A DNA stretch of 22,370 nucleotides from Clostridium sp. (GCA_023666975.1 JAMPAW010000048.1:1-22370); one strand, 5' to 3'; shown: positions 1 through 8,867, counted from the first letter of the stretch. Numbers and translations: made by a program. Notes: a model not told the origin generated them from the sequence alone.

Positions 1-23
1 GGCAAATATTAAGTGTAACTAGT
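1..23 (+). repeat. Half copy of palindromic repeat
   Basis: Matches 12626-12648 at 19 of 23 positions: both share GGCAAATA, then AAG, then TAACTAGT, with the same spacing. At 12.6 kb this segment is the right arm of a hairpin, so the left arm here would lie beyond the window edge. It sits just upstream of the ribosome binding site of the first gene. Nature unknown; an intergenic repeat family is the simplest reading. Confidence 0.5.
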
Positions 24-51
24 ATGATTGCTTTACGATAAGGAGAAGGTT

Positions 52-1173
52 ATGGACGAATTGCTGGGGAAATATAAAGGCTGCATGTTGGGCGGGGCAG
101 TTGGAGACGCTTTGGGATATCCCGTGGAATTCATGAAAGCAGATGAGATTATGGAAGAATATGGACAGGAAGGAATCCGTGAGCACAAATTGTATCAGGG
201 AACGGCATTGGTTTCCGATGATACGCAGATGTCGCTGTTCACGGTATGCGGTTTGCTGAAGGGCTATACCAGATTTTGTTTGCGCGGAATTATGGGGGAT
301 TGGGCTTCTTACGTTCATCTGGCCTATCGGGACTGGATGGCAACGCAGTTTGAGAATTATGGTTATCCGGTGAAGGCGGGAGCATCATGGATTTTGAATG
401 TTCCGGAGCTGTATTCCTGCAGGGCACCGGGGAATACCTGCCTGAATGCGTTGGAGACGAATAAATGTGGCCGCATTTATTCACCGCTGAATAACAGTAA
501 GGGCTGTGGAGGTGTCATGCGTGTGGCGCCGGTCGGACTTTATCTGACAAAGCATCTTAAGGAGATTAAGGCGATTGACCAGGTTGGTGTCGAGGTTGCG
601 GCGATTACTCACGGGCATCCGCTTGGATATGTCCCGGCAGCAGCTTTTGTGCATATTATCGCAAGGATCGTCACTACGGAGGATTCACTGGAGAAGATTG
701 TGGCCGAGGCAATCGAAGTGGTGTGTGAAATGTATCGGGATAAGGAAGGGATTGAAATATTCCGTGGACTGATGGAGCAGGCTGTTGAACTGTCGCATGG
801 AGATAAACGGGACGCAGAGGCTGTGTCAGCATTGGGAGAGGGCTGGACAGCGGAAGAGGCGCTTGCCATTGCCGTGTACTGCAGCCTCAAGCATCCAGAT
901 GACTTCACTGCGGCAGTCTGTGCGGCTGTGAACCATAGTGGTGACAGTGACTCCACGGGTGCAATAACCGGTAATATTCTGGGTGCTTATCTGGGTATGG
1001 AGCGCATACCAGAGACATTTTTGGAACATCTGGAGATGAGAGAATTGATTGAAGAACTGGCAGAGGATTTATACGAGGACTGCAAAATGACGGAGTATGG
1101 AGATTATCAGGACCAGATATGGGTGGATAAATATATTTACGGAAGTTATACCGGTCAATATGGAGGCGCATAG
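52..1173 (+). CDS. ADP-ribosylglycohydrolase family protein
   Basis: A 373-residue cytosolic protein of the ADP-ribosylglycohydrolase (DraG/ARH) family, which hydrolyses ADP-ribose from modified proteins or other acceptors using a binuclear Mg centre. The sequence shows the family's N-terminal GAVGDALGYPVEF (residues 15-27), the metal-binding SDDT at 55-58, a GCGGVMRVAP segment in the middle, and a C-terminal NHSGDSDSTGAITGN motif with D298 and D300 as further metal ligands. All key residues look intact. I chose ATG at 52 because AGGAG at 41-45 lies six bases before it; an in-frame TTG at 28 has no ribosome binding site. It opens a rightward run and ends two bases before the next start. The natural substrate cannot be told, since no ADP-ribosyltransferase gene is nearby. 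Confidence 0.9.
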   Translation: MDELLGKYKGCMLGGAVGDALGYPVEFMKADEIMEEYGQEGIREHKLYQGTALVSDDTQMSLFTVCGLLKGYTRFCLRGIMGDWASYVHLAYRDWMATQFENYGYPVKAGASWILNVPELYSCRAPGNTCLNALETNKCGRIYSPLNNSKGCGGVMRVAPVGLYLTKHLKEIKAIDQVGVEVAAITHGHPLGYVPAAAFVHIIARIVTTEDSLEKIVAEAIEVVCEMYRDKEGIEIFRGLMEQAVELSHGDKRDAEAVSALGEGWTAEEALAIAVYCSLKHPDDFTAAVCAAVNHSGDSDSTGAITGNILGAYLGMERIPETFLEHLEMRELIEELAEDLYEDCKMTEYGDYQDQIWVDKYIYGSYTGQYGGA

Positions 1174-1175
1174 AG

Positions 1176-2999
1176 ATGGCGGAATATCAGCATGTCACCC
1201 ATTCCTTTGAGCCGGTATACGACAAACATTCAACCATTTTGATATTGGGAAGTTTTCCGTCTGTCAAGTCCAGAGAGCAGGGGTTTTATTATGGGCATCC
1301 GAGAAACCGGTTCTGGCGGGTGCTGTCCCGCATTTTGGAAGAGCCGCTGCCACAGACGATTGACGGGAAAAGACATATGCTGTTAAAACACCGGGTGGCA
1401 GTATATGATGTGATAGAAAGCTGCAATATTATCGGCTCAAGTGACAGCAGTATCCGTGATGTAGTACCGGCAGATATTCGTACAATTGTAGACGAATCGG
1501 CAGTACAGATTGTATTTACCAACGGGAAAACAGCGGGCAGATTATATCGCAGATATCATCAGGAGCAGATTGGACTGCCAATGGTGGAACTGCCGTCTAC
1601 CAGCCCGGCAAATGCAGCCTGCCCGGAGGAAAGGCTGGTAGAGATATGGGACAGGGAAATAAAAAGATACAGGAGAGAAATGATGAATTGCTTACATGTG
1701 CCAACAATGATGATGCCATCGAAGGGGACGGACTTATATAAATGGTCGGTAATTGCGTGTGACCAGTATACCTCGCAGCCTGAGTACTGGCAGGAAACAG
1801 AGCGGAATGTCGGGGCTGCTCCGTCTACTTTGCGGCTGACACTGCCGGAAGTGTATCTGGGCGGGGCTGATGAGGCAAAAAAGGTAGAAGAGATTCACAA
1901 GACGATGGACGAGTATTTACAGCAGGGGATTTTGCAGGAAATGCCGGCAGGGTTCATGCTGGTGAGGCGGAGTTTTGGCAAGCAGTGCAGCCGATGGGGT
2001 CTGGTGGCAGAGATTGATTTGGAAACCTATGATTATAAAAAAGGTGCGTATTCACTGATACGTCCGACGGAGATGACCGTGGAGGAGAGAATCCCTCCGC
2101 GCTTGAGAGTGAGACAGGCGGCGTCTGTGGAACTTCCGCATATTATGCTGTTGATTGATGACCCGGAGAGAACGGTTATTGAACCACTGGTGGATAGACG
2201 GGAGGAGTTTGAGCGAATTTACAGCACGGATTTGATGCAGGAGGGCGGGCATATAGAGGGCTGGCTGGTTCCGGAAGGACAGGATACGGAATTGGTTATG
2301 CAGCAGGCAGAGCGGCTCGCAGACCCGGAAGTGTTTCGGGGGAAATATAATCTGGATAAAGAATATCCGTTGCTGAATTTTGCGGTAGGGGACGGCAATC
2401 ACTCCATGGCAACGGCCAAGGCGGCATGGGAAAAGATTAAGAAAGAGCTGAGCGAGGAACAGCGGCGGGACCACCCGGCACGTTACTGCCTGTGTGAAAT
2501 TGTAAATGTACATGATGACAGTATAGAGGTGGAACCGATTCATCGGGTTATCTTTCAGGCTGATCCGGATAAGCTGCTGGCAGAAGCGAAGGTTTACTAC
2601 GAAAAAGCGGGATGCCAGATGACTGTGGAGGAATACGGCGGCAACTGTACAGAGGAGGCCGATAAGGTGCATTGCTTTACCGTGTGCAGTGCGCGGGGCA
2701 GGCAGACAATCAGGGTGTTTAATCCCCGATGGGGTATAGCAGTGGCAACACTGCAGTCTTTCCTCGATGATTATCTGGCACATCATCGGGAGAGCAGGAT
2801 TGATTATATTCACGGTGATGATGTCGTGGAGAATCTGGGAACCAAGGAGGGCAATCTGGGGTTTTTTCTTCCGGAGATTCGGAAGGAGGATTTGTTTATC
2901 GGCGTCATCAAGGACGGGGTACTCCCCAGAAAAACCTTTTCCATTGGAGAGGCAAATGAAAAACGCTATTATATGGAATGTAAAAACATTCGACAATAG
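1176..2999 (+). CDS. DNA-deoxyinosine/uracil glycosylase-DUF1015 fusion
   Basis: A 607-residue two-domain protein. Residues 1-165 resemble single-domain DNA-deoxyinosine glycosylases of the uracil-DNA-glycosylase superfamily: LGSFPS at 24-29, GHPRNRFW at 40-47 and the closing LPSTSPAN at 139-146. Such enzymes remove deaminated bases from DNA. Residues 169-607 look like a complete DUF1015 protein starting MMNCLHVP, with the family hallmark GDGNHSMATAK around D406-H409; the biochemical role of DUF1015 is not established to my knowledge. Both parts have about their normal stand-alone length and there is no stop between them. An SD and two ATG codons at the joint could also give the DUF1015 half separately. 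The main start has GGAGG at 1162-1166. A pure sequencing error joining two genes is possible but would need a lost stop or an indel. Confidence 0.85.
   Translation: MAEYQHVTHSFEPVYDKHSTILILGSFPSVKSREQGFYYGHPRNRFWRVLSRILEEPLPQTIDGKRHMLLKHRVAVYDVIESCNIIGSSDSSIRDVVPADIRTIVDESAVQIVFTNGKTAGRLYRRYHQEQIGLPMVELPSTSPANAACPEERLVEIWDREIKRYRREMMNCLHVPTMMMPSKGTDLYKWSVIACDQYTSQPEYWQETERNVGAAPSTLRLTLPEVYLGGADEAKKVEEIHKTMDEYLQQGILQEMPAGFMLVRRSFGKQCSRWGLVAEIDLETYDYKKGAYSLIRPTEMTVEERIPPRLRVRQAASVELPHIMLLIDDPERTVIEPLVDRREEFERIYSTDLMQEGGHIEGWLVPEGQDTELVMQQAERLADPEVFRGKYNLDKEYPLLNFAVGDGNHSMATAKAAWEKIKKELSEEQRRDHPARYCLCEIVNVHDDSIEVEPIHRVIFQADPDKLLAEAKVYYEKAGCQMTVEEYGGNCTEEADKVHCFTVCSARGRQTIRVFNPRWGIAVATLQSFLDDYLAHHRESRIDYIHGDDVVENLGTKEGNLGFFLPEIRKEDLFIGVIKDGVLPRKTFSIGEANEKRYYMECKNIRQ
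1671..1685 (+). promoter_or_regulatory. Internal ribosome binding site and start codons
   Basis: AGGAG at 1671-1675 precedes in-frame ATG codons at 1680 and 1683 by four and seven bases. They coincide with the expected N-terminus of a free-standing DUF1015 protein (M169/M170 of the fusion). This looks like the former start of a separate gene and may still be used. Confidence 0.5.
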
Positions 3000-3027
3000 A
3001 TCATTTATAATAAAGGAGGATAACGAT

Positions 3028-3372
3028 ATGCCATTTATTGATTCAAAGGTTAATGTTTCTGTTAGCGCAGAACAGGAGAAGGAGTTAAAGACGAGACTGG
3101 GACAGATTATCTCCCTGATTCCGGGAAAGAGTGAAGCATGGCTGATGACAGGCTTTCAGGACAACTATCATTTGTATTTCAGGGGAGATAACAGCCAGCC
3201 TACGGCGTTTATTGAAGTAAAGGTGTTTGGCGGTAATAACCCTGCTGCTTTTGAGGCGATGACAGCGGAGATATGCAAGATTTTTAACGATGTGCTGGGC
3301 GTTGCAATGGATCATATCTATATCAAATACGAAGCGGTTTCCGAATGGGGCTGGAACGGGGGCAACCTCTGA
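3028..3372 (+). CDS. MIF/tautomerase-superfamily protein
   Basis: A 114-residue protein beginning MPFIDSKVN, with proline directly after the initiator methionine as required for the catalytic N-terminal proline of the tautomerase superfamily. Its length and the C-terminal region (GVAMDHIYIKYEAVSEWGWNG) match macrophage-migration-inhibitory-factor-like proteins rather than the 60-residue 4-oxalocrotonate tautomerases. The family acts as homotrimers on phenylpyruvate-like enols in vitro; physiological bacterial substrates are mostly unknown. The start at 3028 has a near-perfect AAAGGAGG at 3012-3019. A longer in-frame reading from 2767 runs inside the previous gene and has no support. It lies 28 bases after the fusion gene and two bases before the transporter gene, so cotranscription is likely. 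Confidence 0.82.
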   Translation: MPFIDSKVNVSVSAEQEKELKTRLGQIISLIPGKSEAWLMTGFQDNYHLYFRGDNSQPTAFIEVKVFGGNNPAAFEAMTAEICKIFNDVLGVAMDHIYIKYEAVSEWGWNGGNL

Positions 3373-3374
3373 TC

Positions 3375-4661
3375 ATGATTGACTGGAAAAATTATCATAA
3401 CGGTGAGGGGTTTGTCCCGTATTATACCAGAAGATTTAAGAAGGATGCAGGCAGTTTTGTGAAGTGGATTTTCATCGCATTTCTGGTTGGCTTTCTGGTT
3501 GGCGGCGTCAGTAGTGTGTTCTCATGGGTATTAACCGAAGTGACGGATTTCCGGGAAGGGCATTCATGGATTTTTCTGTTCCTGCCGCTGGCTGGCGTGG
3601 TAATCGTTTTTTTGTACCATCGGCTTGGGAGAGATGACGGCGGAACGAATCAGGTGTTTTCTACGGTGCGTTCGCAGGATGAGGTGCCGTTTCATGCCGC
3701 ACCTTTGATTTTTGTGGCAACTGCCATTACGCATCTGGTAGGTGGTTCCGCCGGACGAGAAGGTGCTGCCATTCAGCTGGGAGGAAGCATAGGCAACCAG
3801 CTGGGACATTGGATTAAGTTAGATGATGAGGACCGGCATGTGGTGGTCATGTGCGGAATGAGCGCCGCATTTGCGGCACTGTTTGGAACGCCGATGGCGG
3901 CAGCAATTTTTGCCATGGAGGTGGTGAGCGTAGGCGTTATGTACTATACGGCATTGATGCCCTGCGTGATATCGGCATTGATTGCCTCCAATTTTGCTGC
4001 CAGCCTTGGGATTCATCCGGAGGTTTTCCATGTGGCGGATATTCCCCGCATGACCATGCTCAATGGGTTGAAGATGGGGCTGATTGCCATTGCCTGTGCG
4101 GCAGTCAGTGTTATTTTCTGTGTTGCCCTGAAACAGACAGGGAAGCTGTTTCACCAGCGGTTAAAAAATCATTATGTCCGTGTCATTGTCTGTAGCCTGG
4201 CGATTATGCTGATTACATTTTGTCTGCACACGGATGCTTATATGGGCGCCGGAATCGGCATCATAGAAGGAGCTATCCACAAGGGTACGGTTAATTATTT
4301 TGCATTTTTTTGGAAAATGCTGCTGACTGTATTGACAATGAGAGCAGGTTTTCGGGGCGGTGAAATTGTGCCGTCCTTTACTGTCGGAGCGGCATTAGGC
4401 TGTGAATTAGGGATTTTTATTGGATTATCCCCGTCGCTTTGTGCGGCGGCAGGAATGGTGGCAGTATTTTGCGGGGTGACTAACTGTCCGATTGCTTCGG
4501 TATTAATTGCCTTTGAGCTGTTTGGGTTTGAGGGAGCGGCCTACTATTTGATTGCCGTATCGGTCAGTTATGCCGTATCAGGCTATTACAGTCTGTATAA
4601 GGACCAGACTATTGTATATTCAAAATACAAGGCAAAATATGTGAACAAACATACAAGGTGA
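3375..4661 (+). CDS. CLC-family anion channel or transporter
   Basis: A 428-residue polytopic membrane protein of the CLC family. It carries GGSAGREGAAIQLGG with the conserved gating glutamate at E129 and GFRGGEIVPSF at 325-335. The first CLC anion-site motif (GSGIP in Cl-/H+ exchangers) is absent; GGTNQVF at 89-95 stands in its place, and GGEIVP replaces GxFxP. This pattern recalls the subgroup that contains CLC-F fluoride/proton antiporters, but fluoride specificity cannot be asserted because the second motif also differs. There is no C-terminal CBS domain. I chose ATG at 3375, two bases after the preceding TGA, since the protein then starts MIDWKNY; the SD is poor, suggesting translational coupling. 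An ATG at 3345 would add ten residues. Confidence 0.85.
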   Translation: MIDWKNYHNGEGFVPYYTRRFKKDAGSFVKWIFIAFLVGFLVGGVSSVFSWVLTEVTDFREGHSWIFLFLPLAGVVIVFLYHRLGRDDGGTNQVFSTVRSQDEVPFHAAPLIFVATAITHLVGGSAGREGAAIQLGGSIGNQLGHWIKLDDEDRHVVVMCGMSAAFAALFGTPMAAAIFAMEVVSVGVMYYTALMPCVISALIASNFAASLGIHPEVFHVADIPRMTMLNGLKMGLIAIACAAVSVIFCVALKQTGKLFHQRLKNHYVRVIVCSLAIMLITFCLHTDAYMGAGIGIIEGAIHKGTVNYFAFFWKMLLTVLTMRAGFRGGEIVPSFTVGAALGCELGIFIGLSPSLCAAAGMVAVFCGVTNCPIASVLIAFELFGFEGAAYYLIAVSVSYAVSGYYSLYKDQTIVYSKYKAKYVNKHTR

Positions 4662-4690
4662 AGAAAAACGATTAAGAAAGGAAGATTTTC

Positions 4691-7600
4691 ATGAAATTAA
4701 AGAAAACATCATTACAGGGGATTGCCTCCGTATCACTCCTCCTGATTGCAATTATCATTCTCTTTCAATGGTATACGACACAAAACAGCAATCGTATGGA
4801 GGAGCGGAACAAAAGCTATGCGGAAGATTCGGCCAGGCAAACAGCGGAACAGATTGATGATGAATTGAATAATGCATTGAATCTGGTCAATACCTATACC
4901 TATTATATCGGAGAAAGCCTGACGAAGCCGGAATTTACGGCAGAGATGCTGGAAAAGGTAGAGGCCAACTCCCTGTTTGATGCCATGATCTTTACAGATT
5001 TGAACGGCACGAATTATGCAACGGACGGAAAAACCTCCGATGCAGCCGACCATGACTATTATGTGAACGGGATTCAGGGAGAAAGCGGCATCTCCGTGGT
5101 TTTTGATTCCCTCCTTTACGACGAGACAATGCTCTGCTTTTATGCACCGATTCGCTATCGGGGCGAGATTATCGGTGTGCTGCGGGGCGTTTACCTGGCG
5201 GAGGAATACCTGAAGGATATGCTGGTTACGACCTATTTCGGTGAACCGGCGGATGTACATATTTGTATGCCGGATGGAAGGGTGATCGCCTGTTCGGACT
5301 CCAGGGAGCACGAGGGGAACCTGATTGATGCCCTGACGGAAACAGGCGTGATTGACGGGGAGACGGCCAAAGAGGTAAACGGTGTGTTTGAACATGGCGG
5401 GGAGGGCTCGTTTCTCTGTGATGCCGACAGTAAAACAGATAATATCTGTGCGATGTATCTTCCGAATAATGATTATGTTATCGTGCAGACATTTCCCAAA
5501 AATGTTACGCAGAATATGATACGTGCGGAGAATCTGGTCGGAATCCGTCTGGAGACGATGCTGATCAGCCTGTTTGTTATCTATATTATCCTGATGCTGA
5601 TTTATGCCGGAAGGGAGCGGAAGCTGTTAGAGACGGAAAACCGGGAAATGGGTTATATTATCAGCGGTGTCAATACGTTGTTTTCCCGCTTTGCAATGGT
5701 TGATTTCGAGGCGGGTACTTATCAATATCTGGCAGGCACAAAGCCGTCAGACAGTAAACTGGATCTGCGCGGCCAATATGAGGATTTGTCCAATTCACTG
5801 TGCGCTTGTTCGGTTGATGAGAAAGACGGCCAGGTGCTCGCCGGGCATCTTGACCAGAACTCCATTATCGAGGCCATGAAAAAGCGTGACGATCTGCGTT
5901 TTGAATATCATGTGAAGCAGGGTGACAGCGCAGCGTGGGAGCATATCAATATTATCTGCCTGGAACGAAAGGACGGCAGGGCGAGCAAGGTGCTGTTTAT
6001 CCGGCAGGATATTACCGAGGTAAAGGAAGAGGAGCTGCGCATTCAGGCGGAGATGTCCCTTGCAGACCGCAAGGAACGGCAGTACCGGATTGCAATTACC
6101 TCGAATGCTTTTTGTACATTTGAGTTTAATTTGACAAAGGATTGGATTGAGCATGACATTACACGTATCGTAGACGGAAAACCGGTTTCCCTGCTGGAGA
6201 AGTCGCAGCTGCAGGCACCGTGTAGCGCATCCGAATGCTTTGAACGGTGGAAGGCATATGTTTTAGAGGAGTCCATGGAGGATTACAGCAAGACGGTAAA
6301 TGTCGAGTATCTAAAGGAACGGTTTGAGCAGGGCGATACGGAGGTCGTTGTGGACTACTGGGGACAGGATTCTCCGGAAACCCAGATGTGTATCCGGCAG
6401 TCCTTCGTCATGACGAGGGATTACGATACAGATGATATCATGGTAATGGTGGTGTCAAAGGATATTACCGAGCAGGTGAGAAAGCAGAGGGAACAGACGC
6501 AGGCGCTGCAGGATGCCTTAATGCAGGCGCAGCATGCGAACCGGGCAAAGACGACTTTCCTTTCCAATATGTCCCATGATATCCGCACACCGATGAATGC
6601 CATTATCGGGTTTACGACGATTGCTGTCAGTCATATCGAAAACACGGAACAGGTTCGAGACTGCCTGCAGAAGGTGCTTTCTTCCAGCAACCATCTGCTC
6701 AGCCTGATTAACGACATTCTGGATATGAGCCGGATTGAGAGCGGCAAGGTACAGATTAAGCTGCAGGAATGCAACATCTCGGAGCTGATGCATAACCTGG
6801 TCAATATTATTCAGCCGCAGGTGAAAGCGAAACAGCTGGAATTATTTATCGATACCTTTGAGGTTACAAATGAAGATGTCATTGCGGATTCCCTGAAGAT
6901 GAATCAGGTGTTTATCAATCTTTTGAGCAATGCCGTGAAATATACCCCGGCGGGCGGGACGATTACGTTTCGGATTATGCAAAAGACCACGTTCCGCCAT
7001 GGATACGGCGATTATGTCTTTGTCATTAAGGATAACGGTATCGGCATGTCGCAGGAATTTGTCGAGCATATTTTTGAACCTTTTGAGCGGGAAGTCAGTA
7101 CGACGATCTCCGGTATTCAGGGCACAGGGCTTGGCATGGCAATCACGAAAAATATTGTGGAAATGATGGACGGTACCATTTCCGTGGAGAGTGAAATGGG
7201 CAAGGGAAGTGAATTTACCGTGACACTATCGCTGAAGCTGCAGGATGTTGAAAAGAATGCGGAGCAGATACAGGAGTTAGACGGCCTGCGGGCGTTGGTT
7301 ATCGATGATGATTTCAACACATGCAGCAGTGTCAGCAAAATGTTAAGCCAAATCGGCCTGCGTTCCGAGTGGACAACCTCCGGTCGGGAGGCGGTATACC
7401 GTGCACGGATGGCGCATGAAGAGGGAGATGCCTACCACACTTATATTGTTGACTGGCAGATGCCGGAAATGAGCGGTGTGGAGACGGCCAGAAGAATCCG
7501 CAGTGTCGTCGGTCCGGATGCACCGATTATCATTTTGACGGCGTATGACTGGTCTGATATCGAGGAGGAGGCAAAAGAGGCCGGCGTGACTGCCTTTTGT

Positions 7601-8083
7601 GCAAAGCCGCTCTTTATGTCCGACTTGAAAGCCGCACTGCTGGCGGCAAACAATCTGGGTGAAAAGGAAGAAAAAACGGCGGCATGGACTTTAGCAGATT
7701 TCAAAGGCAAGCGGGTTTTGCTTGTGGAAGATATTGAGCTGAACCGTGAGATTGCCGAAGTGATTCTGACGGAAGCTGGTTTTGTTGTGGAATCTGCACC
7801 GGACGGAACGGATGCCGTGGCAATGGTGAAAAAATCTGCCGAATATTATTATGACGTGATTTTGATGGATGTGCAGATGCCGATTATGAACGGTTATGAA
7901 GCAACCCGGACAATCCGGACTTTGCCGAGACAAGATGTGAAAACACTGCCGATTATCGCCATGACGGCCAATGCACTGGAAGAGGATAAAGAGGCGGCAA
8001 TCAAAAATGGAATGAATGCGCATATTGCGAAACCGCTGGATATGGATGTGTTCATCAGTGTACTCCACCAATTTGTGGACTGA
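4691..8083 (+). CDS. Hybrid sensor histidine kinase, two receivers
   Basis: An 1130-residue membrane-bound hybrid kinase. A transmembrane helix at about 9-28 and a second at about 288-306 bracket an extracytoplasmic region of some 260 residues that looks like a double-Cache sensor (YYVNGIQGESG, FYAPIRYRGEIIGVLRG). Two PAS-like segments follow at about 320-590, each ending in an ITE motif, then a HisKA domain with MSHDIRTP (phosphorylatable H629), the N box with N747, DNGIG from D781 and GTGLG from G811. Receiver 1 has D872-D874, D921, T950 and K972; receiver 2 has E1013-D1014, D1060, T1092 and K1114. Both are intact by these residues. There is no HPt domain after receiver 2 and no DNA-binding regulator nearby, so the output partner must be elsewhere. 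The start has AGGAAG about ten bases upstream. Ligand unknown. Confidence 0.92.
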   Translation: MKLKKTSLQGIASVSLLLIAIIILFQWYTTQNSNRMEERNKSYAEDSARQTAEQIDDELNNALNLVNTYTYYIGESLTKPEFTAEMLEKVEANSLFDAMIFTDLNGTNYATDGKTSDAADHDYYVNGIQGESGISVVFDSLLYDETMLCFYAPIRYRGEIIGVLRGVYLAEEYLKDMLVTTYFGEPADVHICMPDGRVIACSDSREHEGNLIDALTETGVIDGETAKEVNGVFEHGGEGSFLCDADSKTDNICAMYLPNNDYVIVQTFPKNVTQNMIRAENLVGIRLETMLISLFVIYIILMLIYAGRERKLLETENREMGYIISGVNTLFSRFAMVDFEAGTYQYLAGTKPSDSKLDLRGQYEDLSNSLCACSVDEKDGQVLAGHLDQNSIIEAMKKRDDLRFEYHVKQGDSAAWEHINIICLERKDGRASKVLFIRQDITEVKEEELRIQAEMSLADRKERQYRIAITSNAFCTFEFNLTKDWIEHDITRIVDGKPVSLLEKSQLQAPCSASECFERWKAYVLEESMEDYSKTVNVEYLKERFEQGDTEVVVDYWGQDSPETQMCIRQSFVMTRDYDTDDIMVMVVSKDITEQVRKQREQTQALQDALMQAQHANRAKTTFLSNMSHDIRTPMNAIIGFTTIAVSHIENTEQVRDCLQKVLSSSNHLLSLINDILDMSRIESGKVQIKLQECNISELMHNLVNIIQPQVKAKQLELFIDTFEVTNEDVIADSLKMNQVFINLLSNAVKYTPAGGTITFRIMQKTTFRHGYGDYVFVIKDNGIGMSQEFVEHIFEPFEREVSTTISGIQGTGLGMAITKNIVEMMDGTISVESEMGKGSEFTVTLSLKLQDVEKNAEQIQELDGLRALVIDDDFNTCSSVSKMLSQIGLRSEWTTSGREAVYRARMAHEEGDAYHTYIVDWQMPEMSGVETARRIRSVVGPDAPIIILTAYDWSDIEEEAKEAGVTAFCAKPLFMSDLKAALLAANNLGEKEEKTAAWTLADFKGKRVLLVEDIELNREIAEVILTEAGFVVESAPDGTDAVAMVKKSAEYYYDVILMDVQMPIMNGYEATRTIRTLPRQDVKTLPIIAMTANALEEDKEAAIKNGMNAHIAKPLDMDVFISVLHQFVD

Positions 8084-8108
8084 GGCGGTTTAAAGAGGAA
8101 GTGAAAGA

Positions 8109-8867
8109 ATGTTTCAATTTTTAATTTGTTTTATAGCGGGCATAGGGGCAGGGCTTGGAACGGGATTTGCCGGAATGAGTGCCGCTGCAGTTATCAGTCC
8201 GATGCTCATTGCATACATGGGAATGCCGGCCTATGAGGCTGTGGGTATTGCGCTGGCCAGTGATGTTCTGGCAAGTGCAGTCAGCGCATATACCTACGGG
8301 AAAAATAAAAATCTTGATGTCCGCAACGGTCTGGTCATGATGATGACGGTTCTGGCTTTTACACTGGTGGGAAGCTGGGTGGCCAGCCGTGTCCCTAATA
8401 CAACGATGGGAAGCTTTTCCGTTTTTATGACTTTGCTGCTGGGAATTAAATTTATTGTAAAACCGGTTATGACGACTAAGGAATCCATGAATGCGGTCAG
8501 CGGAAAAAAGAGAATTATACAGTCTGTTGTCTGCGGTGTTGTCGTCGGGTTTATCTGTGGATTTATCGGCGCCGGCGGTGGTATGATGATGCTTCTGATT
8601 CTGACCAGCGTTCTGGGATATGAGTTAAAGACGGCCGTGGGAACAAGCGTGTTTATTATGGCATTTACTGCATTTACCGGAGCTGCCAGCCATTTTGTGA
8701 TTGGCGGCATGCCGGATTTCCGGTGCCTGATTTTCTGCGTAGTGTCCACATTGCTATGGGCAAGGATTGCCGCAAGGTTTGCCAATAAAGCCAGCGCAAT
8801 AACGTTAAACCGCGCTACCGGTGTCGTGCTTGTCGTTCTTGGCGTGGCAATTCTGGCGGTTAGGTAA
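8109..8867 (+). CDS. TauE/SafE-family permease
   Basis: A 252-residue, very hydrophobic protein of the TauE/SafE (formerly DUF81) family, usually assigned to export or uptake of sulfur-containing anions such as sulfite or sulfoacetate. It shows the duplicated layout of the family: an N-terminal GAGLGTGFAGMSAA glycine-rich segment and a matching GFIGAGGGMMMLL segment in the second half followed by KTAVGTSVFIMAFTAFTGAASH. I count about seven to eight hydrophobic segments by eye. The start at 8109 has GAGGAAG some ten bases upstream. It closes the rightward run and its stop overlaps the A-tract before the 8871-8894 hairpin. Real substrate unknown; sitting after a kinase and a CLC transporter fits an anion-related role but does not prove one. 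Confidence 0.87.
   Translation: MFQFLICFIAGIGAGLGTGFAGMSAAAVISPMLIAYMGMPAYEAVGIALASDVLASAVSAYTYGKNKNLDVRNGLVMMMTVLAFTLVGSWVASRVPNTTMGSFSVFMTLLLGIKFIVKPVMTTKESMNAVSGKKRIIQSVVCGVVVGFICGFIGAGGGMMMLLILTSVLGYELKTAVGTSVFIMAFTAFTGAASHFVIGGMPDFRCLIFCVVSTLLWARIAARFANKASAITLNRATGVVLVVLGVAILAVR

Noticed and set aside
2052..2996. 314-codon open frame on the minus strand within the fusion gene
   Set aside because: It is antisense to a well-supported gene, its translation is rich in cysteine, histidine and isoleucine with no recognisable motif, and it has no plausible start signal.
2767..3027. In-frame extension that would give the tautomerase gene a 201-residue protein
   Set aside because: It overlaps the DUF1015 coding region, has no ribosome binding site, and the catalytic proline must follow the initiator methionine at 3028.
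4733..5395. Long antisense frame inside the kinase gene
   Set aside because: The opposite strand encodes a clear Cache sensor region; the antisense translation shows no family features.
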